Assembly (NCBI GenBank): GCA_029239935.1
Contig: JARBTY010000001.1
Location: forward strand, 17,251 to 81,250
Length of the DNA: 64,000 nucleotides
DNA from: Clostridia bacterium
GTDB taxonomy: Bacteria > Bacillota_A > Clostridia > Lachnospirales > Cellulosilyticaceae
Direction of reading: 5' to 3'
Shown: positions 9,014 through 19,029 of the stretch, in pieces
Position numbering within the stretch: the stretch's first letter is position 1
Layout of the letters: each line of letters begins with the position of its first letter
The notes under the pieces: generated by a model
What the model was told of the DNA's origin: nothing
The model's database searches: none
Seen by the model: only the letters and a program-made list of their open reading frames with translations
Position numbers and translations under genes: made by a program

Positions 9014-10066
9014 ATGAGAAAAAAGATAATAGATAAATTAATGGATCTTAAAAATACATATGGCGAAGAAATACTTTTTGATAAGAGAAGGCTCATTGCT
9101 TTTATAAAAGATTATTTTCCTTTTGCAAAAAGGGAGCATCATCTGATAACGAAAGGAATGGCGATAGACCTGTACCAAACAATGAAGGACTGTGATATTC
9201 ATAACTGTATTTTGCTTAGAAACAAATGTATCAGTATTCTTCATAAGGAACAGCTTATGGATATGCGCTCTGCAGAAGATGCTGTAGATTTTTGGATCAG
9301 CTTTATTAAAAAGGAACAGGGCATAGATACGGCGTTCAGCGAGGATAAACTTTTGCTGCAAAAACTTGATGAGGCTTCTATGAATGTTCTAAAAGGCTAC
9401 CAAAATACAGCTGAACTGGGAGATATAGAATCTATTATGCATATAGCAGACAGCTATTACAATGGAGAAGGTACGATTCAAAACTACGTGGAAGCTATGA
9501 AGTGGTATAAAAAAGCTGCCGATAGGGGAAATGTAGCTTCAATGAATTATATCGGCAACATTTATTATATAGGGCAAGGGGTTGCCCAAAATTACGAAGA
9601 GGCCCTAAAGTGGTACCAAAAAGCAGCTGCATTAGAAAGCGCTGTAGCCATGAATTATATTGGCAATATCTATTATGAAGGAAAAGGGGTCAAAGCAGAT
9701 AATGAGGAAGCTATGAAATGGTATCAAAGAGCAGCAAGACTTGGTAATTATACGGCCATGTTTAATATTGGCTATATGTACTATGAAGAGCATATGGGAG
9801 AACATAAGCAAAGCTTAACTTGGTATCAGGAAAAAGCCAAAGAAGAGGATATAGAAGCGATGAATCATTTGGCGTATATGTATCATACAGGAGATGGGAC
9901 AGATCAGAATTATGAAAGGGCACTGTTTTGGTATCAGAAAATAGCTGCTTTAGGGCAGACCTCGGCTATGATATGGATTGCTTATATGTATTTAAATGGG
10001 CAAGGCGTAAAAAAAGATTATAATGAAGCCATGAAGTGGTGTAAAAAAGCAGCCTATATGCTATAG
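9014..10066 (+). CDS. Sel1-repeat (TPR-like) protein
   Basis: This 350-residue protein has an N-terminal 120-residue helical part of unknown type and then about six Sel1-like repeats of 36 residues, each with the pattern A-x-x-x-Y-x-x-G-x-G-x-x-x-x-x-x-A-x-x-W-Y-x-K-A-A. Sel1 repeats form superhelical scaffolds for protein contacts. The start at ATG 9014 uses GGAGG at 8998-9002, which lies inside the end of the PP2C gene, so the gene is translationally linked to the kinase/VWA/phosphatase unit. It is therefore a candidate adaptor for that system. A terminator follows directly. Confidence 0.85.
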   Translation: MRKKIIDKLMDLKNTYGEEILFDKRRLIAFIKDYFPFAKREHHLITKGMAIDLYQTMKDCDIHNCILLRNKCISILHKEQLMDMRSAEDAVDFWISFIKKEQGIDTAFSEDKLLLQKLDEASMNVLKGYQNTAELGDIESIMHIADSYYNGEGTIQNYVEAMKWYKKAADRGNVASMNYIGNIYYIGQGVAQNYEEALKWYQKAAALESAVAMNYIGNIYYEGKGVKADNEEAMKWYQRAARLGNYTAMFNIGYMYYEEHMGEHKQSLTWYQEKAKEEDIEAMNHLAYMYHTGDGTDQNYERALFWYQKIAALGQTSAMIWIAYMYLNGQGVKKDYNEAMKWCKKAAYML

Positions 10067-10086
10067 GTATTATAAATTTCATAAAA

Positions 10087-10130
10087 GAGGTTATCATAAT
10101 GAAAGAGTAAATTATGATACCTATTTTTTT
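10087..10130 (+). terminator. Intrinsic terminator of the TerY-P operon
   Basis: AGGTTATCATAAT pairs with ATTATGATACCT (one bulged base) around an 10-base loop, followed by a run of T. Confidence 0.85.
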
Positions 10131-10147
10131 TATTATTGCATATTGTC

Positions 10148-10176
10148 TTGATTTTTTTAAAAAATGAGGCTATACT
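10148..10176 (+). promoter_or_regulatory. Promoter of the histidine operon
   Basis: TTGATT (10148-10153), a 17-base spacer and TATACT (10171-10176). The leader to the hisZ start is about 55 bases, too short for a T-box or other large riboswitch, and I see no histidine-rich leader peptide. Confidence 0.65.
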
Positions 10177-10238
10177 TACTTTATTGATTTAGTTGTTTAT
10201 TAGTTTAAAACTTTAACTTGGTGAAGCGAGGGATTGAA

Positions 10239-11483
10239 ATGAAGAATTATACACTACATATTCCAGAGGGCGTTAAAGATTATATTGGCGCAGAGGCCTC
10301 TTTAAAAGAAAAAATTCAAAACAAAATCAAAAATATTTTTTATACGTATAGTTATAATCTTATTGAGACTCCTACATTTGAGTATTTAGATGTTTTCACA
10401 TTAGGAGAATCAGGTTTTCAGCAGCCCCAGCTCTATAACCTTATTAACAGACAGGGGGAGCTGGTTGCTTTAAGAAGTGATATGACCCGTGCTATAGCGA
10501 GAGTTGTATGTACTCAAAACAGCAATATGCCTGTTCCGCAGCGTTATGCTTACATGGCAAATAGTTTTAGATACCCTGAGCGTTATCAAGGGAAGCTCCA
10601 TGAATTTACTCAAGCCGGCGTAGAACTTGTTGGGATGAGCTGTGCTGAGGCAGATGCGGAAGTGATTAAGGTGGCCATAGAAGCACTTAAAGCAGCAGGC
10701 CTTAACGATTTCACAATGCATATAGGCAGCAGTGAGTTTTTAGAGTATATGTTAAATGATATAGGGCTTGATCAAGAAGATAAGCAAGCAGTCTACTATG
10801 CCATAGAGTGCAAGGATGCAGTTAAGCTAAAAAGCATATTAGAGGGCTCTGATATAGATGCAGATACACTGAGCCTGCTTTTAGAACTTATTCAGTGTGC
10901 CGGCAAAATAGATTTACTTAGAAGTGTTAAGGAAAAAATCACTTCTCCAAAGTCCAAACAGGCCCTTGAATATTTAGAAAATGTTTATGAAGTTCTTGAT
11001 GAATACAGCATAAGCGAATTCGTTTTATTTGATTTTAGTATCTTATCTTATGGGAAGTACTATACGGGGATAATGTTCCAGGCTTTTACTCATGGCATAG
11101 GCAGTGCCGTTGTAGAAGGGGGCAGATATGATTCTCTTTTATGCAAATTTGGAAACAATCTTCCGGCAGTGGGCTTTGGAATCCATATTAGTTTATTGCT
11201 TCAAAAAATCATTCAGCAAAAGCCGCTTCTGCCTATTAATCGTTCAAAAACCCTCATTGTCTATACTAAAGCAACTAGAAAAGCTGCACTAAGCGCAGCT
11301 GATGGTTTTAGAAAAGATGGGTTAGCAGTTGAAAACAGCTTTTTTGAGACAATAGAGACAGCACTTGTTTATGCAAAAGAAGCAGGGCTGGGAGGCATTT
11401 TGTATTTTAAGCAGGATGACAAAGTAGAAGTGTATAATATGAAAGAAAATACTATGGAAGAAACCACGATCAGTCAGCTATAG
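10239..11483 (+). CDS. hisZ: ATP phosphoribosyltransferase regulatory subunit HisZ
   Basis: This 414-residue paralogue of histidyl-tRNA synthetase lacks tRNA charging activity and forms the hetero-octamer with short HisG for the first step of histidine synthesis. The N-terminal catalytic-like domain shows motif 2 (RSDMTRAIARV), the histidine pocket sequence FTQAGVELVG and GGRYDSL near residue 300. The C-terminal anticodon-binding-like region is diverged. I use ATG 10239 rather than TTG 10218 because GAGGG (10228-10232) sits 6 bases before it. It is the first gene of the operon and pairs with the short-form hisG downstream, which needs HisZ. Confidence 0.92.
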   Translation: MKNYTLHIPEGVKDYIGAEASLKEKIQNKIKNIFYTYSYNLIETPTFEYLDVFTLGESGFQQPQLYNLINRQGELVALRSDMTRAIARVVCTQNSNMPVPQRYAYMANSFRYPERYQGKLHEFTQAGVELVGMSCAEADAEVIKVAIEALKAAGLNDFTMHIGSSEFLEYMLNDIGLDQEDKQAVYYAIECKDAVKLKSILEGSDIDADTLSLLLELIQCAGKIDLLRSVKEKITSPKSKQALEYLENVYEVLDEYSISEFVLFDFSILSYGKYYTGIMFQAFTHGIGSAVVEGGRYDSLLCKFGNNLPAVGFGIHISLLLQKIIQQKPLLPINRSKTLIVYTKATRKAALSAADGFRKDGLAVENSFFETIETALVYAKEAGLGGILYFKQDDKVEVYNMKENTMEETTISQL

Positions 11484-11498
11484 AATAGGGAGGGTATT

Positions 11499-12140
11499 AT
11501 GAATCAGATTACATTTGCACTGGCAAAAGGAAGACTTGCTAAAAAAGCAATGAAGATATTAAAAGAAATTGGGATCGAATGCACTGAGATGGAAAGTGAA
11601 AGCCGCAAGCTGCTCTTTACAAGTGATGATGGGAATTTTAGATTTTTTTTATCTAAGGCATCAGATGTACCAACCTACGTAGATTATGGGGTTGCAGATA
11701 TTGGTATAGTGGGAAAAGATACTATTTTGGAAGAGAACAGAGATGTTTATGAGGTTTTAGATTTAGGATTCGGGGCCTGTCAAATGGCAGTAGCAGGCGA
11801 GCCTGGTAAAAAGGCATTATTAGAGGGAGGCGGGTTTTTAAGAGTTGCAACCAAATACCCGTACATAGCAAAAAAATATTTTGAAAAAACCAATAGGCCA
11901 GTTGAAATCATAAAGCTCAATGGTTCAGTAGAACTAGGACCTATAGTTGGTCTCTCAGACGTCATTGTAGATATAGTTGAGAGCGGCAAAACGTTAGAAG
12001 AGAATGGACTTATCGTACTAGAGCATATTGTTCCGCTCTCAGCAAGATGTATTGTTAATACGGCAAGTTTAAAGGTAAAACATGAGGCAATAAGAGATCT
12101 GTTAAATAAAATAGAATCTAAAATGGGGGATTTGAAATGA
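11499..12140 (+). CDS. hisG: ATP phosphoribosyltransferase, short form
   Basis: This enzyme condenses ATP with PRPP, the committed step of histidine synthesis. At 213 residues it is the short HisG form, lacking the C-terminal regulatory ACT-like domain, so feedback control goes through HisZ. The protein starts with ALAKGRLAKKA and contains a PRPP-binding segment near VDIVESGKTLEENGL (about residues 150-165). ATG 11499 has GGGAGGG upstream. The gene overlaps hisD by 4 bases (ATGA). Confidence 0.94.
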   Translation: MNQITFALAKGRLAKKAMKILKEIGIECTEMESESRKLLFTSDDGNFRFFLSKASDVPTYVDYGVADIGIVGKDTILEENRDVYEVLDLGFGACQMAVAGEPGKKALLEGGGFLRVATKYPYIAKKYFEKTNRPVEIIKLNGSVELGPIVGLSDVIVDIVESGKTLEENGLIVLEHIVPLSARCIVNTASLKVKHEAIRDLLNKIESKMGDLK

Positions 12141-13441
12141 TTAAAATAATAGATAACGCACTTTCTAAACAAGCCTTTCTTGACACACTTGTCGTAAGAG
12201 GCAATATGGATACTGGTAAATATGCGTTAGCTACAAAGCAAATTGTAGATGATGTACGCATAAATGGGGATGAGGCTCTTTTTAAATATACCTCCCTCTG
12301 GGATTTTAAAGGCATCAGCAAAGAAAATATAAGAGTAGCTAAAGAAGAAATGAAAAAGGCTTTTTACTCCTTGGATGAAGAGCTGCAAGAAGCCATTCTG
12401 CTTGCCGGCGGAAGGATTGAACAATTCCATCAGAAACAGAAATCCAATACATGGATGGATGTAAAAGAAAATGGCGAAATATTAGGCCAAAGAATCACCC
12501 CTATAGAAAAAGCAGGGGTTTATGTTCCAGGAGGTAAGGCGGCTTATCCTTCTTCGGTTTTAATGAATGTTATTCCTGCTAAAGTCGCAGGGGTTAAACG
12601 TATTGTTATGGTTACACCCGCTTCAAAAACTGGGGAAGTTCCTAAAGAAGTCTTGGCAGCAGCTTATGTTGCTGGAGTTGATGAGATTTATAAAATTGGA
12701 GGAGCACAAGCTATAGCGGCGCTTGCTTTTGGGACAGAAACTATTCCTAAAGTAGATAAAATTGTTGGGCCAGGCAATATTTATGTGACACTTGCCAAAA
12801 GAGAAGTGTTTGGTTATGTGAGTATAGACTCCATTGCAGGCCCAAGTGAGATACTTGTTATTGCCGATAAAAGCGCTAATCCAACTTTTGTAGCAGCAGA
12901 TCTTTTATCACAGGCAGAGCATGATGAGCTTGCATCAGCAGTGATGATTACAACAGATAAGGATTTAGCCATTAAGGTCAAAGAAGAAGTAGCTAGGTTA
13001 TATGAAACAATGCCTAGAAAAGAAATCCTTAAAGAATCTCTGCAAAATTATTGTGCCATTCTTATAGAAGAAAGTATGGATGCTGCATGTGAGCTTTCTA
13101 ATCATATAGCACCAGAACATTTAGAGCTTGCAGTCAGTGCGCCTTTTGAAGTGCTTACTAAAATAACTCATGCAGGGGCTATTTTCCTGGGACATTATAC
13201 GCCGGAACCTGTTGGAGATTATATGGCAGGACCTAATCATGTCCTTCCGACCAATGGTACAGCAAGGTTTTTCTCACCTCTTGGGGTAGATGATTTTGTA
13301 AAGAAAAGCAGCATTCTTTCATTTACAAAAGAAGCCCTTATGCCTCTTGGGGATAAGATTGTTAAGTTTGCAGAAAGTGAAAGACTTTTTGCCCATGCAC
13401 TGTCTGTTCAGGTCAGACTAGATGAGGAGGGAGCAAAATGA
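12137..13441 (+). CDS. hisD: Histidinol dehydrogenase
   Basis: This 434-residue zinc-dependent dehydrogenase carries out the last two oxidations from histidinol to histidine. Characteristic segments include VPGGKAAYPSSVLMN, the NAD region following KIVGPGNIYV, the metal/catalytic region DLLSQAEHDELASA and the acid-base pair in APEHLEL. The length is standard. Start and stop both overlap neighbours by 4 bases (ATGA junctions with hisG and hisC), implying tight coupling. Confidence 0.95.
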   Translation: MIKIIDNALSKQAFLDTLVVRGNMDTGKYALATKQIVDDVRINGDEALFKYTSLWDFKGISKENIRVAKEEMKKAFYSLDEELQEAILLAGGRIEQFHQKQKSNTWMDVKENGEILGQRITPIEKAGVYVPGGKAAYPSSVLMNVIPAKVAGVKRIVMVTPASKTGEVPKEVLAAAYVAGVDEIYKIGGAQAIAALAFGTETIPKVDKIVGPGNIYVTLAKREVFGYVSIDSIAGPSEILVIADKSANPTFVAADLLSQAEHDELASAVMITTDKDLAIKVKEEVARLYETMPRKEILKESLQNYCAILIEESMDAACELSNHIAPEHLELAVSAPFEVLTKITHAGAIFLGHYTPEPVGDYMAGPNHVLPTNGTARFFSPLGVDDFVKKSSILSFTKEALMPLGDKIVKFAESERLFAHALSVQVRLDEEGAK

Positions 13442-14478
13442 GGTTTTTAAGAGACAGATTTAAAGGTATGACGCCTTACCATTCTGATTATATTACAGAA
13501 GGTATTAAATTAGATGCCAATGAAAATCCTTATCCGGTTCCTGAGGAAATGATAGACCATATGCAAAACTGGGTGCGAAGTATGAATGTTTCAAGATATC
13601 CGGATACAGATAGTATGGATCTTGTAAATGCAATAGCTAAAGCATATGAAGTAGCTGCTGAAAATGTAGTATGCGGCGTCGGGTCAGATGAGCTTATAGA
13701 CTGTATTTTAAGAAGCACAATAGAAGCGGGAGACTATGTTCTTGCTCCAAATCCATCTTTTAGCATGTATCCTCAGTTTACAGTGATTAACAGCGGCAAG
13801 CTTATTCAAGTACCTCTTAATAAGGACTTCTCTTATGATGTTGAAGGCATCATTCAGGCTATTAAGACCTATAATCCTAAAGTTGTATTTTTATGCAATC
13901 CTAATAATCCAACTGGAAGTCTATTAACTTTTGAGGAAATTAAATACATTACAGAACTATCAAAGGGCTTAGTTGTTGTAGATGAAGCTTACGGAGAATT
14001 TTGTGATGTAACAGCTCTGCCGCTCATTAAGACATACAATAATATTGTTATCCTTAAAACCTTCTCGAAGGCCTATGCACTTGCAGGGGCAAGAGTAGGA
14101 TACGGTATTGCAGATAAGGAGGTCATTGATCTTATCAATACTGTACGAGTTCCTTACAATTTAAATATTTTTTCACAGGAGGCAGCAACATGGGCTATTC
14201 AAAACAGGGCTGTTTTTGAACCCATTATCAAAAATATCATAGATCAGAGAGCCTTTTTGTATCATGAACTTGAAAAACTTGGGCTCACTGTCTATCCATC
14301 ATATACTAACTTCATTTGGATGGAAATGCCAGAGAACATCTATTTGGCTTTAGAGAAGGCCTGTATTTATATTAGGAAAATGAAGTACGACAATAAACCT
14401 TATTATCGCATTACAGTAGGAACTAGCGAAGAAAATGAAGCTTTGCTTGAAGTTATTACTAAATATTTAAAAGCCTAG
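13438..14478 (+). CDS. hisC: Histidinol-phosphate aminotransferase
   Basis: This 346-residue PLP enzyme of aminotransferase fold type I converts imidazole acetol phosphate to histidinol phosphate. The PLP-binding lysine lies in TFSKAYALAGARVGYG (about residues 203-218); NPNNPTG and VVDEAYGEF are also present. The order hisD-hisC-hisB with 4-base overlap supports histidine rather than other aromatic aminotransferase function. Confidence 0.94.
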   Translation: MRFLRDRFKGMTPYHSDYITEGIKLDANENPYPVPEEMIDHMQNWVRSMNVSRYPDTDSMDLVNAIAKAYEVAAENVVCGVGSDELIDCILRSTIEAGDYVLAPNPSFSMYPQFTVINSGKLIQVPLNKDFSYDVEGIIQAIKTYNPKVVFLCNPNNPTGSLLTFEEIKYITELSKGLVVVDEAYGEFCDVTALPLIKTYNNIVILKTFSKAYALAGARVGYGIADKEVIDLINTVRVPYNLNIFSQEAATWAIQNRAVFEPIIKNIIDQRAFLYHELEKLGLTVYPSYTNFIWMEMPENIYLALEKACIYIRKMKYDNKPYYRITVGTSEENEALLEVITKYLKA

Positions 14479-14492
14479 GAGGGGATTAACAG

Positions 14493-15083
14493 ATGAGAAC
14501 GGCAAGTATTCAAAGAAAAACAGCTGAAACAAGTATCACACTTAGCTTAGATATTGATGGGGAAGGCAAAACAACTATTGAAACAGGGGTTGGTTTTTTT
14601 GATCATATGTTAACCCATATAGGTAAGCATTCACTATGTGATCTTACGATTAAGGCAGAAGGGGATATTCACATTGACTGTCACCATACTGTAGAAGATA
14701 CAGGGATTGTTCTGGGGCAGGCCTATAAAGAAGCTCTTGGCACAAAAGAAGGGATTACAAGATATGGTCACGCGATTGTACCGATGGAGGAAGCCTTGAT
14801 TTTATGTGCTGTAGATATATCAGGAAGACCTTACCTGGATATGGATACCCCATTTACTACTGATCGTGTAGGAGATTTTGATACTGAAATGACAGAGGAA
14901 TTTTTTAGGGCAGTCTGCATTCATGCAGGACTCAATCTGCATATACAAGTTTTAAAGGGTAAAAATAATCACCATATTATAGAAGGTATGTGCAAAGCCT
15001 TTGCAAAAGCTATGATGGATGCAATGAGCTTAAATCCAAGAGTCAAAGGAGTTCCGTCTACAAAAGGAATGTTAGAGGTGTGA
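14493..15083 (+). CDS. hisB: Imidazoleglycerol-phosphate dehydratase
   Basis: This 196-residue manganese enzyme dehydrates imidazole glycerol phosphate. The metal ligands appear in two repeats, FFDHMLTHIGKH with DCHHTVEDTG in the first half and the HAG / NNHHIIEG motifs in the second. It is the monofunctional form without a fused histidinol-phosphatase. No hisJ/hisK phosphatase is in this operon, so that step must be encoded elsewhere. GGAGGGG lies upstream of ATG 14493. Confidence 0.95.
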   Translation: MRTASIQRKTAETSITLSLDIDGEGKTTIETGVGFFDHMLTHIGKHSLCDLTIKAEGDIHIDCHHTVEDTGIVLGQAYKEALGTKEGITRYGHAIVPMEEALILCAVDISGRPYLDMDTPFTTDRVGDFDTEMTEEFFRAVCIHAGLNLHIQVLKGKNNHHIIEGMCKAFAKAMMDAMSLNPRVKGVPSTKGMLEV

Positions 15084-15084
15084 T

Positions 15085-15687
15085 ATGAAAATAGCGATTA
15101 TAGATTATGGAATGGGTAATTTAAAGAGCGTCTATAAGGCTTTCTTATCTCTGGGTTTAGAGGCAGTAGTTACCTCAGATGCAAAAGAGATATTAAAGGC
15201 AGATAAAGTAGTTCTCCCAGGGGTAGGGGCTTTTAAGGATGCTATGGCAGAATTAACAAAAAGCGGACTTCTGGATGCTATCTATGAGACCGTAGAAAAG
15301 GGTAAGCCTTTTTTAGGCATATGCCTTGGTATGCAGCTTCTTTTCGATAAGAGCTATGAATATGGAGAAGTTGAAGGGTTAAAGCTTTTAAGAGGAGAGA
15401 TAGTAAAACTTGATGTGCCTCTTAAAGTTCCTCATATGGGGTGGAATACGCTTGCAATTACTAAAAGAGATCCTCTTTTTACTGACATTGCCGATAATAG
15501 TTATGTCTATTTTGTGCACTCATATTATTTAGAAACGGCTGAGGATATCGTAAGCAGCTATACGACTTATGGGAAAGAAATAGCTGTATCAGTACAAAAA
15601 GATAATATTTTTGGAGCGCAGTTCCACCCAGAAAAAAGTGGAGACATAGGACTTCAAATGCTTAGAAATTTTGGAGGGATAAAATAA
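15085..15687 (+). CDS. hisH: Imidazole glycerol phosphate synthase glutaminase subunit
   Basis: This 200-residue class I glutamine amidotransferase delivers ammonia to HisF. The nucleophilic cysteine lies in GICLGMQLLF (about residue 79), and the His/Glu pair in GAQFHPEKSG (about residues 179-183). It begins one base after the hisB stop, with AGAGGTG as ribosome site, and its stop overlaps hisA by one base. Confidence 0.95.
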   Translation: MKIAIIDYGMGNLKSVYKAFLSLGLEAVVTSDAKEILKADKVVLPGVGAFKDAMAELTKSGLLDAIYETVEKGKPFLGICLGMQLLFDKSYEYGEVEGLKLLRGEIVKLDVPLKVPHMGWNTLAITKRDPLFTDIADNSYVYFVHSYYLETAEDIVSSYTTYGKEIAVSVQKDNIFGAQFHPEKSGDIGLQMLRNFGGIK

Positions 15688-16421
15688 TGAAGCTATATCC
15701 AGCAATTGACTTAAAAGACGGCAACTGCGTGAGACTCCTTCAGGGAGATTATAATGAAGTAACAGTGTATGGAAGTAATCCGGCAGAAATGGCAAAACAA
15801 TGGGAAAGTCTGGGAGGGGATTACTTACATATTGTAGATTTAGATGGGGCTAAAGAGGGTAAGGGGATTAATGACGAAGCGATAAAAGCAATTGTTGATG
15901 CTATTGATATTCCTATAGAGCTTGGCGGAGGCATACGTACTTTAGAAGATATTAAAGCAAAGCTTGCTATGGGAGTAGATCGTGTCATACTTGGCAGTGC
16001 TGCAATTAAAAACAAATCACTTGTTAAAGAAGCTATTGACACTTTTGGGGCAGAAAAAATAGTTGTAGGAGTAGATGCAAAAGGCGGTATGGTAGCTATA
16101 GAAGGCTGGCTGGAAGTGACTGATGTTTCAGCACTTGAATTTTGCAAGGAGCTTGAGGTGATTGGTGTTAAAACAGTTATCTATACGGATATTGCTAAAG
16201 ACGGCATGATGCAAGGTCCTAACATCGAAGAGACAGCGAAGCTTGTAGAAGAAACAAATCTTGATATTATAGCTTCAGGAGGAGTGTCGACTCTAAGTGA
16301 TCTGCAAAAGCTTGAGGAAATTAAAGTCTATGGAGCTATTATAGGTAAAGCACTTTATATAGGAGCAATACAACTGGAAGAAGCGGCAAAGATGTTTAGC
16401 GGGAGGAATGAATCATGTTAA
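15687..16421 (+). CDS. hisA: ProFAR isomerase HisA
   Basis: This 244-residue TIM barrel isomerase acts on the phosphoribosyl intermediate. The N-terminal catalytic aspartate is in YPAIDLKDG, and the phosphate-binding loops are seen as [11 protein letters not shown] and [12 protein letters not shown] with Asp in YTDIAKDG. It is a true HisA rather than PriA by context, since no tryptophan genes are nearby. It overlaps hisH by one base and hisF by 7. Confidence 0.95.
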   Translation: MKLYPAIDLKDGNCVRLLQGDYNEVTVYGSNPAEMAKQWESLGGDYLHIVDLDGAKEGKGINDEAIKAIVDAIDIPIELGGGIRTLEDIKAKLAMGVDRVILGSAAIKNKSLVKEAIDTFGAEKIVVGVDAKGGMVAIEGWLEVTDVSALEFCKELEVIGVKTVIYTDIAKDGMMQGPNIEETAKLVEETNLDIIASGGVSTLSDLQKLEEIKVYGAIIGKALYIGAIQLEEAAKMFSGRNESC

Positions 16422-17176
16422 GTAAAAGGATCATACCCTGTCTTGATGTTAAAGCTGGAAGAGTTGTAAAAGGAATTAACTTTGTTAATCTTATTGATGC
16501 AGGGGATCCAGTGAAGATTGCAAAGGCCTATAGTGATGCAGGAGCTGATGAAGTCGTATTCTTAGATATTACAGCTTCTTCAGATGAGAGAAATATTATA
16601 TTAGATGTAGTAGAGCGTACAGCTAGTGAAGTCTTTATCCCTCTTACAGTAGGCGGAGGGATTAGAAGTATTGAAGACATTCGTAATATCTTAAATGCCG
16701 GTGCGGATAAAATATCAATGAATTCATCGGCTATTAAAGATCCAAGTCTTATCAATAAGGGAGCAGAACGTTTTGGAAATCAATGTATAGTTGTAGCAAT
16801 TGATGCTAAACGAAAACAAACGGGAGACGGCTTTGAAGTTTATATTCATGGAGGCAGAATTCCAACGGGAATAGATGCTATCGAGTGGGCTAAACTTGCA
16901 GAACAAAGAGGGGCTGGAGAAATCCTTCTAACCAGTATGGATGCAGACGGCACAAAGATGGGATATGATTTAGAGGTGACAAGACTTGTGAGTGAGGCTG
17001 TCTCAATCCCTGTTATTGCTTCAGGCGGAGCTGGAAAGATGGAACACTTTTTAGATGCCTTTGAAGAAGGTAAGGCGGATGCGGCTCTTGCAGCTTCTCT
17101 GTTCCACTTTAAAGAGCTTGAGATCATAGATCTTAAAAGATACTTAAATGCACATCATATACCAGTTAGATTATAA
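16415..17176 (+). CDS. hisF: Imidazole glycerol phosphate synthase cyclase subunit
   Basis: This 253-residue TIM barrel partner of HisH closes the imidazole ring and releases AICAR. Catalytic aspartates are in [14 protein letters not shown] (Asp11) and VVAIDAKR (about Asp130), with phosphate loops TVGGGIRS and [11 protein letters not shown]. It overlaps the hisA stop by 7 bases and is followed by hisIE after 12 bases. Confidence 0.96.
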   Translation: MLSKRIIPCLDVKAGRVVKGINFVNLIDAGDPVKIAKAYSDAGADEVVFLDITASSDERNIILDVVERTASEVFIPLTVGGGIRSIEDIRNILNAGADKISMNSSAIKDPSLINKGAERFGNQCIVVAIDAKRKQTGDGFEVYIHGGRIPTGIDAIEWAKLAEQRGAGEILLTSMDADGTKMGYDLEVTRLVSEAVSIPVIASGGAGKMEHFLDAFEEGKADAALAASLFHFKELEIIDLKRYLNAHHIPVRL

Positions 17177-17188
17177 GGAGAATAAATT

Positions 17189-17857
17189 ATGACAAAACAG
17201 GAATTTTTGGGAGCAGTTCACTATGATAAACAGGGACTTGTGCCTGTTATTGCACAAGATGTGCATTCTAAAAAGGTAAGAATGTTAGCTTATATGAATG
17301 AAGAAGCTTTAACAAAAACGCTGGAGACAGGTAAGGTACATTATTTTAGCAGAAGCAGAAACGAGTTATGGCTAAAAGGAGAAACGTCTTCAAACTATCA
17401 GTATCTGAAGAGTATCAGTATAGACTGCGACGGAGATACTTTGCTGCTGCAAATTGAACAACAGAACGGTATCTCCTGTCATACAGGTAACTCAAGCTGC
17501 TTCTTTAGAGAGCTTAAAGAAGAAATAAAGCAAACAGAAAATCCTGATCAAGAAGAGATAGTGCAAACTTCTGACACTGAGAGGAATATGCTGACTGAAC
17601 TGTATGATGTTATTCTAGATAGAAAGCTTCATCCTAAAGAGGGTTCCTACACAAATTATTTATTTGAAAAAGGTGTGAATAAAATCCTTAAAAAAGTAGG
17701 AGAAGAGTGTACGGAAGTCGTTATTGCAGCTAAAGAAGAAGATAAGGCAGAGCTTGCTTTTGAAATATCTGATCTTGTGTACCATTTAACTGTACTAATG
17801 GCAGAAAAAGGGCTCACATGGCAGGAAGTTGAAAGAGAACTTCATAAAAGAAAATAA
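17189..17857 (+). CDS. hisIE: Bifunctional phosphoribosyl-AMP cyclohydrolase / phosphoribosyl-ATP pyrophosphatase
   Basis: This 222-residue fusion performs steps two and three of histidine synthesis. Residues 1-110 are the HisI cyclohydrolase ([27 protein letters not shown]-x-SCF zinc-binding region). Residues 125-222 are the HisE pyrophosphatase ([24 protein letters not shown]). It closes the hisZGDCBHAFIE operon. There is no convincing terminator before the next gene, so some read-through into the asparaginase gene is possible. Confidence 0.95.
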   Translation: MTKQEFLGAVHYDKQGLVPVIAQDVHSKKVRMLAYMNEEALTKTLETGKVHYFSRSRNELWLKGETSSNYQYLKSISIDCDGDTLLLQIEQQNGISCHTGNSSCFFRELKEEIKQTENPDQEEIVQTSDTERNMLTELYDVILDRKLHPKEGSYTNYLFEKGVNKILKKVGEECTEVVIAAKEEDKAELAFEISDLVYHLTVLMAEKGLTWQEVERELHKRK

Positions 17858-17946
17858 AGGCTTATACACCTAAACTTAAGCTGGCTATAACTTTAATTGT
17901 AGGATATACTATAAAGAAAAGTTTAAAGTTATATGAGGAGGCTGGA

Positions 17947-18939
17947 ATGAGCGAGTCAAAGGTTTGTATTATCTTTACAGGCGGAACGATATCCATGGAT
18001 TTAGACGAGGAAACAGGCGCTGCTGTACCTAGATTATCAGGTGAACAAATATTAGCTATGGTTTCGAATAAAGAGAAACTTTCAGATATAGAAGTTATTA
18101 ATTTTTGTAAGATACCGGGTCCGCATATGACTATTGATAAGCTTCTTGAACTAAAAAAGCTTATTCAAGATTTACTTAATAGGCAAGATATAACAGGAGT
18201 TATTGTGACCCATGGCACAGATACCTTGGAAGAAACAGCTTATTTCTTAGATCTGACTATTAAACATGAAAAACCTGTTGTTGTTGTGGGAGCTATGCGT
18301 AACATTTCTGAGCTAGGGTATGATGGATCGAGTAATTTGGCAGCAGGGATTTGTGTAGCTATTTCTGAAAAAGCAAGAAATAAAGGAGTCCTTGTCGTTC
18401 TTAATGATGAAGTTAACTTAGCTTCAGAAACGGTTAAAACTAATACATCTTCATTAGATACTTTTCAATCCCCTTATGGTAAGTTTGGCATTGTTGATGC
18501 AAATGAATTCATACCTTATAGATATGGGAGCTTTAGGCAATATATCAATACGGATGTTGTGGAAAGAAGAGTAGATCTTATTAAGGCGGCTCTTGATATG
18601 GATGATCGTTTTATTAAAAGTTCAGTTGATTCAGGGGCTGTCGGTATGGTTATAGAGGCAATGGGGAGAGGTAATCTGCCTCTTAAAATGCTTGAAGGCG
18701 TTAAATATGCTCTTAGCAAAGGGGTCATTGTCATCATTGTATCAAGATGCGGTGCAGGAAGAGTATTTGAAAGTTACGGTTATGAAGGCGGAGGGAAAGG
18801 CCTTTCAGATTTGGGAGCTATCATGGGTGGAGAAGCAAAAGGACTTAAGGCAAGAATAAAACTTATGTTAGCTCTAGGCAAAACCAAAGACAGAGAGGTC
18901 ATAAGAGCCTTATTTAAAGAAAAAGACTATACGCTGTGA
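17947..18939 (+). CDS. L-asparaginase
   Basis: This 330-residue enzyme hydrolyses asparagine to aspartate and ammonia. Both threonine signature regions are present: IIFTGGTIS near the N-terminus (residues 8-16) and VTHGTDTLEETA around residues 88-100, with a later lysine region. There is no signal peptide, so it is probably cytoplasmic. GAGGAGG precedes ATG 17947. It ends in its own strong terminator. Type I versus type II affinity cannot be decided from sequence alone. Confidence 0.9.
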   Translation: MSESKVCIIFTGGTISMDLDEETGAAVPRLSGEQILAMVSNKEKLSDIEVINFCKIPGPHMTIDKLLELKKLIQDLLNRQDITGVIVTHGTDTLEETAYFLDLTIKHEKPVVVVGAMRNISELGYDGSSNLAAGICVAISEKARNKGVLVVLNDEVNLASETVKTNTSSLDTFQSPYGKFGIVDANEFIPYRYGSFRQYINTDVVERRVDLIKAALDMDDRFIKSSVDSGAVGMVIEAMGRGNLPLKMLEGVKYALSKGVIVIIVSRCGAGRVFESYGYEGGGKGLSDLGAIMGGEAKGLKARIKLMLALGKTKDREVIRALFKEKDYTL

Positions 18940-18982
18940 TAGAAAATGTTAAATCTAAAAATTGATGTTTACCAGATAAAGC

Positions 18983-19029
18983 AAAGAGAGTGTTCAAAAA
19001 GTCAAATGACTTTTAAACACTCTCTTTTT
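18983..19029 (+). terminator. Strong intrinsic terminator after asparaginase
   Basis: AAAGAGAGTGTT pairs with AACACTCTCTTT, with an inner AAAAAGTCA/TGACTTTT pairing, followed by T5. Confidence 0.92.

Noticed and set aside
10177..10238. T-box or histidine leader before hisZ
   Set aside because: Leader of about 55 bases is too short and shows no T-box or His-codon run.
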